NCBI GenBank assembly: GCA_046330225.1
Contig: JAXLTD010000004.1
Span: forward strand, 248,001 to 312,000
Length of the DNA: 64,000 nucleotides
Direction of reading: 5' to 3'
Source: CANJIV01 sp046330225
GTDB lineage: Bacteria > Actinomycetota > Thermoleophilia > Solirubrobacterales > Solirubrobacteraceae
In this document: positions 27,041-38,115 of the stretch, piece by piece
Layout of the letters: each line of letters starts with the position of its first letter
Numbering within the stretch: the first letter of the stretch is position 1
Translations under genes and position numbers: made by a program
Notes under the pieces: model-generated
Told to the model about the DNA's origin: nothing
The model's database searches: none
Seen by the model: the letters and a program-made list of their open reading frames with translations, nothing else

Positions 27041-27944
27041 GTGAGCTCGCCTCCCGCCTTCCAGCCCATCCCCTTCCGTGCTGCCGCCCCGGGCGAGGGC
27101 TACTTCGAGGACGGCGCGCTGATCCGCCGGGTCAACCGCGAACTGATCGTGGCCTTCTCCGGCGCCCGGGCCCTGCTCCTGCAGGCCGCGCACCCGGTGA
27201 TGTTCGAAGGCTTCTACGACCGCACGCCGGCCACGCCGACCCGCATGGGCGCCTCGCCCGGACGGCGACGATCATGAACACGATCTACTTCGGCCGGCGC
27301 GCCGACGCCGACGAGATGACCGCGCGCGTCCGCCGGGTCCACGCCCGCATCCGCGGCGAGCTGCCCGAGCCGGCCGGCCCGTTCCCGGCCGGCACGCCGT
27401 ATGCCGCCGACGACCCGAAGTACCTCCTGTGGACCCTCGCGGCGCTCGTCGACTCCGCCGACCGCATCTACCGCCGCTACGTCAGCGGCCTGCACCGCGA
27501 CGAGCGCGACGCGCTCTGGCAGGACTACCGGCTCGTCGGCCGCCTGTTCGGCTTGGAGGACGCCGACATGCCGCCCGACATCGAGGCGTTCGACGCGTAC
27601 ATGGACGCGATGATCGGCGGGGGCGAGCTGTGGGTCACGCCGCGCGCCCGCGAACTCGGCCTCGCTGTCGTCTTCCACCCGCCCGCGCCGCTGCACATGC
27701 GCTGGCTGGTCGAGGCGGTGAACTTCCACGTCGCCGGCTCGCTGCCGCGGCGCGTGCGCCGCGGCTACGGGCTCTCCTGGGACCCGGTGCGCGGGGCGGT
27801 CCGCCGCGGCGGCGCCGAGTACACCAAGCGGGTGCTCCTGCCGCTGCTGCCCGCCGCGGTCCGGCGCACGCCGGTGGCCGGCGGGCGGTTGCTGCCCGGG
27901 CCGCCGCGGGCGCAGGATGCGCCGCGCGGGCCGAAGCGGCCTGA
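27041..27944 (+). pseudogene. DUF2236 (MpaB/latex-oxygenase-like) protein, frameshifted
   Basis: A haem-associated DUF2236 oxygenase-like protein. The GTG at 27041 opens SSPPAFQPIPFRAAAPGEGYF, with RRVNRELIVAFSGARALLLQAAHPVMFEGFYDRT in the first frame. After about 27249 the reading continues in another frame as GRLARTATIMNTIYFG, YLLWTLAALVDSADRIYRRYV and HPPAPLHMRWLVEAVNFHVAGSLP. One missing G in the GGG at 27248 would restore it. The C-terminus probably shifts again near 27885 to end at 27944. The conserved H in AAHPVMFEG and the R/H residues of the family are kept. Divergent from the siroheme gene by 42 bases. Confidence 0.75.
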
Positions 27945-28030
27945 GCGAGCGGCGCGGCGCCCCCCGGCAGGTCCTCCGCCGGGCTGCACGGCGCTGGGCC
28001 CGGGACGGCTCGGGCTCGTCGCAGGCCGCG

Positions 28031-29301
28031 CTACGGCCGACGGATCGCGGTGCTGGCCACGTTGCCTTCGAGCCACGAGACCGCCAGGGTCCGCTGGCCC
28101 CCGCCGGCGGCGTGAAGGCCCGTGCCGTGACCCAGCCGCGCCGCCCTTTCGAACCCCGCCCGGCGCGGAACAGGGCGGCGACGACGCTGAGGCGGGCGTA
28201 TACCTCCCACGCGACGACCGCGTCGCCGCCATCGTCGAACGCCACGAGCGGGAATCCCACCGCATCCGACGAGCGGGCCAGGCGGCCCGTTGCCCCGAAG
28301 CTGACGCCGTCGGGGGCGTAGGCGGCCGCGATCGCGGTGTCGAGCCGGGCTCGATGGTGCCAGTCGGCGATGCCTCGGCCCACGTGACCATTGCCGCGCC
28401 CGTCGTGGCGATCGCGAGCCCGGGGCGGCACGGCAGGGCGCGCGGCCCGCGCAGGCGCTGGGCCCGAAGGGGGCGCCGCTGCCGCGACGTGCAGGTCGCC
28501 GCGGAGATCCGGGAAGTTGCCGTTCGGCTGCGCGCGGCCCCCTGCACCCAGGCCACCACCGCGGTCCCGGTCGGCCCGACTTCGGTCGCGAAGGCCTGGG
28601 GGGCTCGCCGATCATCGGGATCGGCCGCGGCGGGTCGCGCCGGCCGCCGCGCCGCCCGTCATGACCACGATGCGCCCGTGCTCGGTCCAGGCGAGCGCCA
28701 GCGACCCGTCTGGGCGACTCGGACGACGGCGGAGCCCGGGTCGGCTGCGGGCAGCGCCTCTGGGGGCTCGAGCCGGCCGTCGGCGTGCATGACGCGAAAG
28801 AAGGCGCCTGGCGCGCCGGACTTCATCCACAGGAACACGGCGTTGCCCGCGTCGTCGACCTCGCCGCCGATGCCGAACGCGCGCCCGCCGAAGCCCCCTT
28901 GGGACGCCGACGGCTGGGAGACGGCGAACGGAGGTCCCAGCGGCGCCCCGGACGGCGCGCGCCGGCGCACGCACAGGCGGCCGCGTGCCGCAGCCGGGCC
29001 ACATGGCGAGCCCGCGTCCGGCGCCGTCGACCTCGAGCGTGGGATGCACCGAGGCCAGCGCCACCGGCGGCGACCGGCCCTGCGGCGTGCGGGTCCGCCG
29101 CGCGCCCGTCCCGGCCTGGGAGCGCCGTTCGGCCAGGACGGGGCTGCCGACCAGCGGACCGCGCCCGCCCGGTCCACGAACCCGCGGACACGCGGGGCTC
29201 GCCGGCCCAGAACACGACCCCCGTGACCAGGCCGCGCGGCGGCGCCGGCCAGGGCGGCGAGGGTCACGGCGGCGGCGGCGACCCCGGCTTCGCAGCGGCA
29301 T
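28031..29301 (-). pseudogene. Exported repeat-rich protein of unknown function, multiply frameshifted
   Basis: All three minus frames contribute stretches that look like one protein of about 420 aa. Starting at ATG 29301 there is an Arg-rich/hydrophobic leader. Then come VHPTLEVDGAGRGLAMWPGCG, AFGIGGEVDDAGNAVFLWMK, FFRVMHADGRLEPPEALP, SLALAWTEHGRIVVMTGG, TAVVAWVQG, PDGVSFGATGRLARSSDAVG, LVAFDDGGDAVVAWEVYARL and TLAVSWLEGNVASTAIRRP. The repeated pattern V-D-x-x-G-x-A-V-x-x-W suggests beta-propeller blades. At least three frame changes are needed. No enzyme motif was seen. Confidence 0.45.
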
Positions 29302-29340
29302 CGATCTCAAACGATCGGCATCCGCCGGCGTAGCGCCGCC

Positions 29341-30927
29341 TCAGCGCCGGCCGACCGACCGCAGCGTGCGGCGGGCAACCTTCGCCAGCGGGACGGCGCC
29401 CTGGCCGAGCGCGCGGCGGCGGTCGGCCTCGCGGCCGTAGAGCAGGCCGCCGGCGGCGCGCACGGCGCGACCGAGGGTCTCGTCGTACGGGTGCCACCAG
29501 AAGTTGCGCGCCGAGCCCGGGTCCCAGGCGATGAGCTTGACCTCGACGCACTCGTACAGGCCGAACTTCGAGTGGGCCGGCCGATGCCCGAGGCCTTCAC
29601 GCCGCCCCACGGCGTCTGGACGGCCCCGTGGAGTACATGTGGTCGTTGATCCAGACCATGCCGGCCTGGAGCTCGCGGGCGATCCGGGTGCCGCGCCGGC
29701 GGTCGCGGGTCCACACCGAGGCGCCGAGGCCGAACTCCGAGTCGTTGGCCAGCCGGATGGCCTCGTCCTCGTCCTCGACGGTCACGATCGGGAGGACCGG
29801 GCCGAAGATCTCCTCGCGCATGATCCGCATGTCGGGGGTCACGCCGGTGAGCACGGCAGGCGCGTAGAAGGCTCCGGACAGGCCGGGGACCTCGACCGGG
29901 CCGCCGCAGTGCTGCGTGGCGCCGTTCGCCACCGCGTCGGCGACGAGCTCGCAGACGAGGTCGAACTGGTCGCGCGAGGCCATCGGGCCCACCTGGGTCG
30001 CCCAGTTGAGCGGATCGCCGACCGTGAGCCGCTGCGCGCCCGCCACGACGCCCGCGACGAAGCGCTCGGCGTGCTCGCGCACGACGTAGACGCGCTCGAT
30101 GCCGGCGCAGGTCTGGCCGGCGTTCGCACAGCCGCCCCAGAGCGCGCCGTCGATCGCGTTGGCGATGTTCGCGTCCCGGAGCACGAGCATCGGGTCCTTG
30201 CCGCCGAGCTCGAGCACGGCGCCCTTCAGCTGCGCGGCGCAGGCCCGCCCGACGCCGCGGCCGACGGAGACCGACCCGGTGAAGAACACCTTGGCGACGC
30301 TGGACTCGACGAGCGCCTGGCCGACCGCGCCGCCGCCGTGCACGACCCGGATCAGGCCCTCGGGGACCCCGGCGCGCTCGAACACGTGCCGGATCCGCTC
30401 GCCGATCAGGGGCGTGAGCGAGGCCGGCTTGAGCACGACGCCGTTGCCGGCCATGAGCGCCATCGCGACCTCGCCGAGGGGGATCGACCACGGGTAGTTC
30501 CACGGCGCGATCACGCCGACGACTCCGAGCGGCTCGTAGGCGAAGGCCGAGCGCTTGAGCTTGAAGTGGGGCTGGGGCGACCCGATGCGCTCGTCGGCCA
30601 GCAGCCGCGGGCCGTGCTCGGCGATCCAGTGCAGCGCGTCGGCGGTGGGGAGCAGCTCCATCGTCAGCGCCTCGACGCGCGGCTTGCCCTGCTCGGAGGC
30701 GATCAGGTCCCGCAGGCCGTCGAACTCGTCGACGATCACGTGCGCCGTGCGGCGCAGGTAGCGGGCGCGGTCGGCGCGCGGCAGCGCCGCCCAGAACGGC
30801 TGGACCTGGGCGACCTCGTCGACGACGGCCTGGACCCCGTCCGGGGCCACGGTCTGGACGGATCCGAGGCGCGCGCCGGACGCCGGGCTGAAGGACTCGA
30901 GCTGCGCGGAGCGGGGCCGGAGGCCAT
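29341..30927 (-). pseudogene. Aldehyde dehydrogenase with C-terminal extension, frameshifted at both ends
   Basis: An NAD(P)-dependent aldehyde dehydrogenase. The central 29597-30850 part is open and complete: GVIAPWNYPWSIPLGEVAMALMAGNGVVLKPAS, FFTGSVSVGRGV, catalytic Glu in ELGGKDPML, catalytic Cys in CANAGQTCAGIERVYV, and EEIFGPVLPI. At the N-terminus ATG 30927 (MASGPAPRS) must shift near 30900 to join AQLESFSPASGARLGSVQTV. At the C-terminus AVQTPWGGVKASGIG and then HSKFGLYECVEVKLIAWDPG lie in two further frames (breaks near 29625 and 29590). An unusual tail (FWWHPYDETLGRAV ... LRSVGRR) extends past the usual end. Confidence 0.85.
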
Positions 30928-31002
30928 GGCGGGCAGCCTAGACGACTGATTCCATATCGCCGCCCCCGGCGGCGACCGGCATCAGTCATCGAGACCGGGC
31001 GG

Positions 31003-31378
31003 TCAGGCGCGGCGCCGGGCCGTGCGGCCCGACCGGTCGAGCAGCGCGTGCCAGAGCAGCTCGCCCACCACCGGGGGCCACGCGCTCGTCGGCGACGAGC
31101 GCTGCCGGCTCGAGCGCGCCGAAGTCGATTGCCCCGATCCCGGTCACGAGCTCCTCGCCGCCCGGTCCAGGTCAGGGCGCAGAGCACGGTCCGCTCGCGC
31201 GGATCGTGGCGCAGCAGCCGCTCCACCTCGAGCTCGTCGGCGCGATCCCGCGCCGCTGCAGCAGCTGCGTGACCCCGGCCCGGTCCGAAGGGCGGGCGAG
31301 CCGCAGCCGGACCGGCGGCCCGTCCGCCAAGCCGAAGCGGGCGGCCATCAGGACTCCGGTGTCGAGCGGCTGGGACAC
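31003..31378 (-). pseudogene. GNAT-like acetyltransferase, frameshifted
   Basis: A short protein assembled from several frames: SQPLDTGVLMAARFG, PPVRLRLARPSDRAGVTQLL and QRRGIA; then ELEVERLLRHDPRERTVLCAL and TWTG; then ELVTGIGAIDFGALEPAALV with ADERVAP; then VVGELLWHALLDRSG and RTARRRA. The strand-helix start and the order resemble the N-terminal half of a GNAT fold. Breaks lie near 31235, 31155 and 31070. The GTG at 31378 has AAGG upstream. The intended product is about 125 aa. The family call is moderate because no complete acetyl-CoA loop is seen. Confidence 0.5.
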
Positions 31379-31511
31379 GAGGACCACCTTCGCACCGGCA
31401 GGCCGGCGACCTGTGAACGATCTGAGACGTGTGCGCCACGTCACGCCGGTCCCGTCAGAATCGCGGGCGCGGCGGCCGGGCGCCGGACACCCGATCGGAG
31501 GGAGGCAGGCG

Positions 31512-32151
31512 ATGGAGCGGTACGCGCTCTTGCTGCGGGGCATCAACGTCGGCCGGGGCAACAGCCTGCCGATGGCGGATCTGCGCGCCATGCTCGAGGC
31601 GCTCGGAGCCACCGAGGTCGCCACCTACATCCAGAGCGGCAACGCCGTGCTGACGCGCCACGCGCGGCCCGGACGAGCTGGCCGCCGCGGTCGAGGCGGC
31701 GCTCGAACGCCGCATGGGGCGCCCGATCGCGACGACGCTGCGCACGCGGGCGCAGCTGGCGGAGATCGTCGCCGGCAATCCCTTCGCGGACATCGCCACC
31801 ACGCTGAAGTTCCTGTGCGTGACGTTCCTGTCGGCGCCGCCGGGCGCTGCAGCGCTGGCCCGGCTCGAGGACGCGGAGTTCGGGGACGAGCGCTGGGAGC
31901 TCGCGGGCCGAGAGATCTACTCCTGGCATCCGCGCGGCCAGGGCCGCAGCCCGCTCGCCGAAGCGATCGCGAAGCTCCCCGTCGCGGGCACGGCGACGAC
32001 CCGGAACTGGAACACGGTGCTCAAGCTCCTCGCGATGCTCGGCGACGGCGGCGCGGCCTCAGCTTCGGCGCCGGCCTACGCGCCGCCCCGGGCCCGGCGG
32101 ATCTCGGCGAGGCGCTCCCGCAGCTCCGGCTCGGCGTCGTCGGGCTCGTAG
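31512..32151 (+). pseudogene. DUF1697 family protein, one frameshift
   Basis: A DUF1697 protein, a widespread small cytosolic family of unknown activity. The ATG at 31512 gives MERYALLLRGINVGRGNSLP and ALGATEVATYIQSGNAVLT, the family signature. After one extra base near 31665 the frame resumes as RPDELAAAVEAALERRMGRP, then LKFLCVTFLSAPP, YSWHPRGQGRSPLAEAIAKL and TRNWNTVLKLLAML, the conserved family ending. The true stop is uncertain, because the open frame runs to 32151, 76 bases into the convergent rarA gene. A start ribosome site GGAGGGAGGCAGGCG precedes the ATG. Confidence 0.78.
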
Positions 32152-33398
32152 AAGACGGCGCCCTCGAGGCCCTCGGGCATCACGCCTGGCCCGAGACGTG
32201 GCCGGCGTGCCCGTGCGGCGAGTCGTAGCCCTGCCCGCGGCCGAGCTTGGCCGCGCCGGCGTAGCCGCCGCTGCGCAGGTGGTCCGGCGGCGCGGCGGCC
32301 CCGTGGTCGCGCACGTGCTGGCGGGCGGCGTGCAGCGCCCTTCCGGCGGCGTCGGACTTCGGCGCGAGCGCCAGGTAGACGGCGGCCTGGGCCAGCGGGT
32401 AGTGCGCCTCGGGCATCCCCACGTGCTCGACGGCGTGGGCGGCGGCGACCGCGACCGACAGCGCGCGCGGATCGGCGTTGCCGATGTCCTCGGAGGCCAG
32501 GATGACCATCCGCCGGGCGAGGAACCGTGGGTCCTCGCCGCCTTCGATCATCACCGCGAGGTAGTACAGGGACGCGTCCGGGTCCGAGGCGCGCGTGGCC
32601 TTGATCCAGGCCGAGATCGTGTCGTAGTGCTGGTCGCCGGCGCGGTCGTAGCGCAGCGCCTTGCGCTGGAGCGCCTCCTCCGCCAGCTCGAGCGACACCG
32701 GCCCCCGCCCGCGGTCGCACAGGCGAGCTCCAGGCCGGCGAGGGCGGCGCGGGCGTCCCCGCCGGCGCGGGCGGCGATGAAGCCCAGCGCCTCCTCCGAG
32801 ACGGTCGCGTCGCCGCACTCCCCCGCTCGAGCGCCCGGCGCAGCAGCGCCTCGATGGCCGTCGCGTCGAGGGCGTGGAGCTCGTACACCTGCGCGCGGGA
32901 GAGCAGCGCCGAGTTGACCTCGAAGTACGGGTTCTCGGTCGTCGCCCCGATGAGCGTGACGAGCCCTTCCTCCACGGCGGGGAGCAGCGTGTCCTGCTGG
33001 GCCTTGTTGAAGCGGTGGATCTCGTCGAGGAAGAAGATCGTCGGCTCGGCCGTCGTCTGCCGGCGGTGCTCGGCCCGCTCGAGGACGGCGCGGACCTCGG
33101 CCCGGCCCGCCTGGACCGCGCTCGCCTCCTCGAAGGCGGCGGCCGCGCTGGCGGCGACGATGCGCGCCAGAGTGGTCTTCCCGCTGCCCGGCGGCCCGTA
33201 CAGGACCATCGAGTGCGGCCGGCCCTCGGCGATCGCCGTGCGCAGGGCGGTCGGCTCGGCGGGGGTGCCGAGAAGGTGCTCCTGCCCGATCACGTCCTCG
33301 AGCGCCGCGGGGCGCATCCGGTGGGCCAGCGGCGCCTGCCCGGAGGGGACGGAGGTGCGCCCGGGCGGGCGGTCCTCGGTGTCGAAGAGGCGCTCCAC
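32076..33398 (-). pseudogene. rarA: Replication-associated recombination protein A (AAA+), three frameshifts
   Basis: A RarA/MgsA clamp-loader-like AAA+ ATPase acting at stalled replication forks. The N-terminal 200 residues are intact: RPAALEDVIGQEHLLG, Walker A VLYGPPGSGKTTLARI, Walker B FFLDEIHRFNKAQQDTLLP, and ATTENPYFEVNSALLSR. The frame then breaks near 32825, continues as ATVSEEALGFIAARAGGDARAALAGLELA, breaks near 32700, and resumes as SLELAEEALQRKALRYD with HYDTISAWIKATRASDPDASLYYLAVMIEGGEDP. A last break near 32190 leads to PEGLEGAVFYEPDD and the stop at 32076. The GTG at 33398 (VERLFDTED) is the best start. Domain conservation argues for sequence errors. Confidence 0.88.
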
Positions 33399-33441
33399 GG
33401 AGCCAGTATCGCGCGTGCGCAGGCTGTGCGAGGATCGCGCC

Positions 33442-33843
33442 ATGCCCGACTACACCCTCGCCAACCTCAAGCAGGTCAAGGACCTCGCCCGCGAGTTCGG
33501 GATGGCCCCGGATCTCGAAGCCCGCTTCGCCCGCGGCACGCTCGAGCTCGAGCAGTCCGGGATCACCTACTTCCGCTTCGCGCCGGGCGTGCGGTCGCCG
33601 TTCGGGCACCGCCACAAGGAGCAGGAGGAGATCTACCTCGTCGTCAGCGGCAGCCTCACGATGCGGGTCGGGGACGACGACATCGCGATGGGCCCCTGGG
33701 ATGCGCTGCGGGTGGCGCCCGAGGCGGTGCGCGGGTTCGTGGCCGGCACGGACGGCGTCGAGGTCGTCGCCTACGGAGCCCAGGATTCCGACGCCCGCGA
33801 GGGCGAGTCCGAGCAGCTGCCGGAGTTCTGGGACGGGGAGTAG
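33442..33843 (+). CDS. Cupin-domain protein
   Basis: A 133-aa single-domain cupin with motif 1 in GHRHKEQEEIYLVVSGSLTMRVG (two His and Glu metal ligands) and motif 2 around LRVAPEAVRGFVAG, where the second-motif histidine is replaced. It may bind a metal and a small ligand; the function is unknown. The frame is intact, marking the end of the frameshift-rich block. The ATG at 33442 is 44 bases from the divergent rarA start. Confidence 0.85.
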   Translation: MPDYTLANLKQVKDLAREFGMAPDLEARFARGTLELEQSGITYFRFAPGVRSPFGHRHKEQEEIYLVVSGSLTMRVGDDDIAMGPWDALRVAPEAVRGFVAGTDGVEVVAYGAQDSDAREGESEQLPEFWDGE

Positions 33844-34283
33844 CGCGGCCGGCGGGCGCTCCGCGGGTTCGCCGCTGAGTCGGTGCTGCGGTGCGTGGGT
33901 GGCGGGTGTCCCCGGTGCGTGTCCGGACCGCGGAGCGAGGCATCGAGGGGAAGGGGTGCGGGCCGTGCCGGGAGGGAGGCCGGGCCGTGCGGGTTCCCGC
34001 GCGATCGCGACACGCGGCTGCAACTCGTCGCGCGAGCCGCGCCGCACACCGCGCGAAGCGCGTGACGAAGCACGGCAGAGAGTTGCGCAATTGCGCCCTC
34101 CGGGCCGTTCTTGCGCGTCCCAGCCACCGAATCGGTGGTTGAAGTGCTCAAGTTCGCATCGGAGGGTTCGGGCGCCACCCGGGCACCGCGGGCGCGGCGC
34201 GCCGCCGATCACGAGCGCCCCCGACCGCGGGCACGGCTCCGAGCCTGAATCCCCCGCGCCACGACGCCCCGTCCCGGCCCCCG
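33844..34283. other. Gene-free stretch with palindromes
   Basis: About 440 bases between the cupin and M20 genes hold no convincing coding frame on either strand. They contain the 19-nt palindromic element at 34121-34139 and several short inverted motifs (for example GCGCGATCGCG near 33997). Composition is locally richer in A and T than the neighbouring genes (for example around 34075-34170). Confidence 0.6.
34121..34139. repeat. Palindromic 19-nt element, copy 1
   Basis: CAGCCACCGAATCGGTGGT, containing the perfect inverted repeat CCACCGA-A-TCGGTGG. An identical 19-nt copy is at 45141-45159. Both are in gene-free stretches preceded by a TGCGCG string. Confidence 0.75.
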
Positions 34284-34295
34284 TAGGATCCGCGG
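34284..34295 (+). promoter_or_regulatory. Likely -10 of leaderless M20 peptidase transcript
   Basis: TAGGAT at 34284-34289, six bases before the ATG, with no Shine-Dalgarno. Confidence 0.4.
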
Positions 34296-35594
34296 ATGGC
34301 CGATCTCCAGCAGGCGAGCACCGAGCTGCTGCAGCAGCTCATCCGCTTCAACACGGTCAACCCGCCTGGGAACGAGCGCCCCGCCCAGGAGCACCTGGCC
34401 GGCCTGCTCGAGCCGGCCGGGTTCGAGGTCACGCTCCTCGAGGCCGAGCCGGACCGGACGAACCTCGTCGCCCGGCTCCCCGGCCACGCCGACGGCCCGC
34501 GCCTCGGCCTCCTCAGCCACGTCGACACCGTCCTGGCCAACCCCGCGGAGTGGTCGCACGGTCCGTGGTCGGGCGACCTCGCCGACGGCGCAGTCTGGGG
34601 CCGTGGCGCGCTGGACATGAAGTCCCAGACCGCGGCGGAGGTCGCCGCCGCACTCGACCTCGCCGCCTCCGGCTGGCGCCCTGCCGAGGGCGAGCTCGTG
34701 GTGATGGTGATGGCGGACGAGGAGACCGGCGGCCACCTCGGCGCGCACTGGATGACCGACCAGCACCCCGACCTCGTGCGCTGCGATTACCTCCTGAACG
34801 AAGGCGGCGGCGACACGTTCCTCTACGAGGGCCGCCGCTTCGTCAGCCTCGGCTGCGCCGAGAAGGGCGTCTTCCGCTTCGAGGTCGCCACCGACGGAGT
34901 GGCCGGCCACGCCAGCGTCCCGAAGATGGGCGACAACGCGCTGCTGAAGATGGCGCCGATCCTCGAGCGGCTCGGGTCGCGCCAGCCGTCCTTCGACGTG
35001 ACCGAGGAGCCCCGCGCGCTCCTGGCCGCGCTCGCCCCCGGCGTCGAGGATCCGGTCGCGGCCCTCGCGCAGGTGGCCGAGTCCTCCCCGGGCCTGGCGT
35101 TCCTCATCGAGCCGATGCTCGGCGTGACGCTCGCGCCGACGCGGATTCGCGCGTCCGAGAAGGTCAACGTCATCCCGTCCGAGGCCGTGCTGCAGGTCGA
35201 CTGCCGCGTCCCTCCGGGCCTCGGAGAGGCCGAGGCGCTGGCCCGGGCCGAGGAGGTCCTGGGGCGCGACGGGCACCGCATCGAGTTCTTCGACCGCGTG
35301 GTCGGCAACCGCTCGCCGCGCGACACGCCGTTCGGCGACGCCATCGCCGCCTGGCTGGGCGAGCACGACCCCGACGCCGTCCTCGTCCCGTCGGTCCTGC
35401 CGGGCTTCACCGACTCGCGCTGGTTCCGCGAGGCGTTCCCCGACTGCGTCGCGTACGGCTTCTTCCCGCACACCTACATGCAGATGCACGAGGCCGCGCC
35501 GCTGATCCACTCCGCCGACGAGCGCATCGACGTGCGCGACCTCGGCGTCGCGGCCGAGTTCTACCGCGACATCGCCATGCGGATGCTCGGATGA
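34296..35594 (+). CDS. M20-family metallopeptidase
   Basis: A 432-aa zinc-dependent amidohydrolase/carboxypeptidase of the M20/ArgE/DapE group. Metal-site motifs are GLLSHVDTV (His and Asp), WGRGALDMKS (bridging Asp), ADEETGGHLG (Glu-Glu) and a C-terminal TYMQMHEAAPLIHS histidine. The lid/dimer domain includes VAGHASVPKMGDNA. It probably cleaves a dipeptide or N-acylated amino acid in the cytosol. The stop overlaps the start of the DUF1385 gene. Confidence 0.92.
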   Translation: MADLQQASTELLQQLIRFNTVNPPGNERPAQEHLAGLLEPAGFEVTLLEAEPDRTNLVARLPGHADGPRLGLLSHVDTVLANPAEWSHGPWSGDLADGAVWGRGALDMKSQTAAEVAAALDLAASGWRPAEGELVVMVMADEETGGHLGAHWMTDQHPDLVRCDYLLNEGGGDTFLYEGRRFVSLGCAEKGVFRFEVATDGVAGHASVPKMGDNALLKMAPILERLGSRQPSFDVTEEPRALLAALAPGVEDPVAALAQVAESSPGLAFLIEPMLGVTLAPTRIRASEKVNVIPSEAVLQVDCRVPPGLGEAEALARAEEVLGRDGHRIEFFDRVVGNRSPRDTPFGDAIAAWLGEHDPDAVLVPSVLPGFTDSRWFREAFPDCVAYGFFPHTYMQMHEAAPLIHSADERIDVRDLGVAAEFYRDIAMRMLG

Positions 35595-36448
35595 GCGACG
35601 CCGCGCTGCCCGCCGACGCCACGCCGCCCGGCGCTCCCGCGGACCCGCCCGACCCGCTGCGCCTCGGGGGGATGGCCCTGCGCAACGGCCTGCTCGTCCA
35701 CGGCCCGTCGCACTGGGCCGCTGCGGTCCGCGACCGCGACGGCGCGATCCAGGTCGCCTCCGGGCGCAAGCCGCGCGTGCGCGGCGTCGACGGCGTGCCC
35801 GGCGCCCGCGGCGTCGTGCGCCTCGGCGAGGCGATGGCCGTGATCCCCCTCGTGAAGCGGGCGCTGCCCGCCGCCCGCCTGCCGTTCCAGGACGCCCGCG
35901 TGCTCGGCGTCGCCGTGGCCACCGCCGCCGCCGGCGGCGTCCTGCGCCGCCGCGTTCCGGGCGTGGCCGGCGAGGCCGCCGCCGGGGTCCTGGCGCTCGC
36001 GCCCGCGCTCTTCGCCCTGCGGGACGGCGACCTCGCGAGCTACCACGGGGTCGAGCACAAGGCCATCGCTGCCTACGAGCAGGGCGCGCCCGACGCCGCC
36101 GACGCGGCCAAGGAGCACGACCGCTGCGGCTCGAACCTCATCGCCCCGATGCTCGCCGCCAACGTCGCCGGGGCCGCGCTGGTGAAGGCGCTGGTGGACC
36201 GGCCCGGGCCGCTGGCCGGCGCGGCCGTCGGCGTCGCCTCGGCGGGCGCCGCCGTCGAGGTCTTCCTGTGGTCCGAGCGCCACGCCGAGACGCGCACGGC
36301 CCGGGCGCTCAAGCGGCCCGGCTACGAGCTTCAGCGCGTCCTGGGCACCCGCGAGCCGACCGAGCGCCAGCTCGAGGTCGGACGGGCCGCGCTGGCCGAG
36401 ATCCTGCGGGCCGAAGGCGTCGTCCCGGCCGAGGCGTCCGCGCCGTGA
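35591..36448 (+). CDS. DUF1385 membrane protein
   Basis: A 285-aa member of the DUF1385 family (YqhQ-like). The N-terminal portion contains LGGMALRNGLLVHGPSHWAAAVRDRDGAI. Hydrophobic segments follow, and the conserved core reads LASYHGVEHKAIAAYEQG ... KEHDRCGSNLIAPMLAANVA, with a potential His/Glu metal site. Biochemical function is unknown. The ATG overlaps the M20 stop (ATGA), so the two are coupled. Confidence 0.85.
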   Translation: MSDAALPADATPPGAPADPPDPLRLGGMALRNGLLVHGPSHWAAAVRDRDGAIQVASGRKPRVRGVDGVPGARGVVRLGEAMAVIPLVKRALPAARLPFQDARVLGVAVATAAAGGVLRRRVPGVAGEAAAGVLALAPALFALRDGDLASYHGVEHKAIAAYEQGAPDAADAAKEHDRCGSNLIAPMLAANVAGAALVKALVDRPGPLAGAAVGVASAGAAVEVFLWSERHAETRTARALKRPGYELQRVLGTREPTERQLEVGRAALAEILRAEGVVPAEASAP

Positions 36449-36494
36449 CGATCCGAACTCCAGACGTCGGGACGCTCCGCCGATAGGACCCCCG

Positions 36495-38036
<1,542 letters not shown>

Positions 38037-38115
38037 GCCGGGCGGGCCAGGCCGGGCCGGGCCGCGGTTGAACCGACGCGCAACTTCCGCAAGCTGCGGG
38101 CGTTTCTTGATCGCG

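Noticed and set aside
24545..27277. A 910-codon plus-strand frame covering moaC and the siroheme gene
   Set aside because: It is mostly shadow of minus-strand genes; only its last 80 codons are real, as the start of the DUF2236 protein at 27041.
31512..32151. DUF1697 overlap with the rarA end as a meaningful antisense pair
   Set aside because: The overlap probably comes from sequence errors in this block that hide the true DUF1697 stop.
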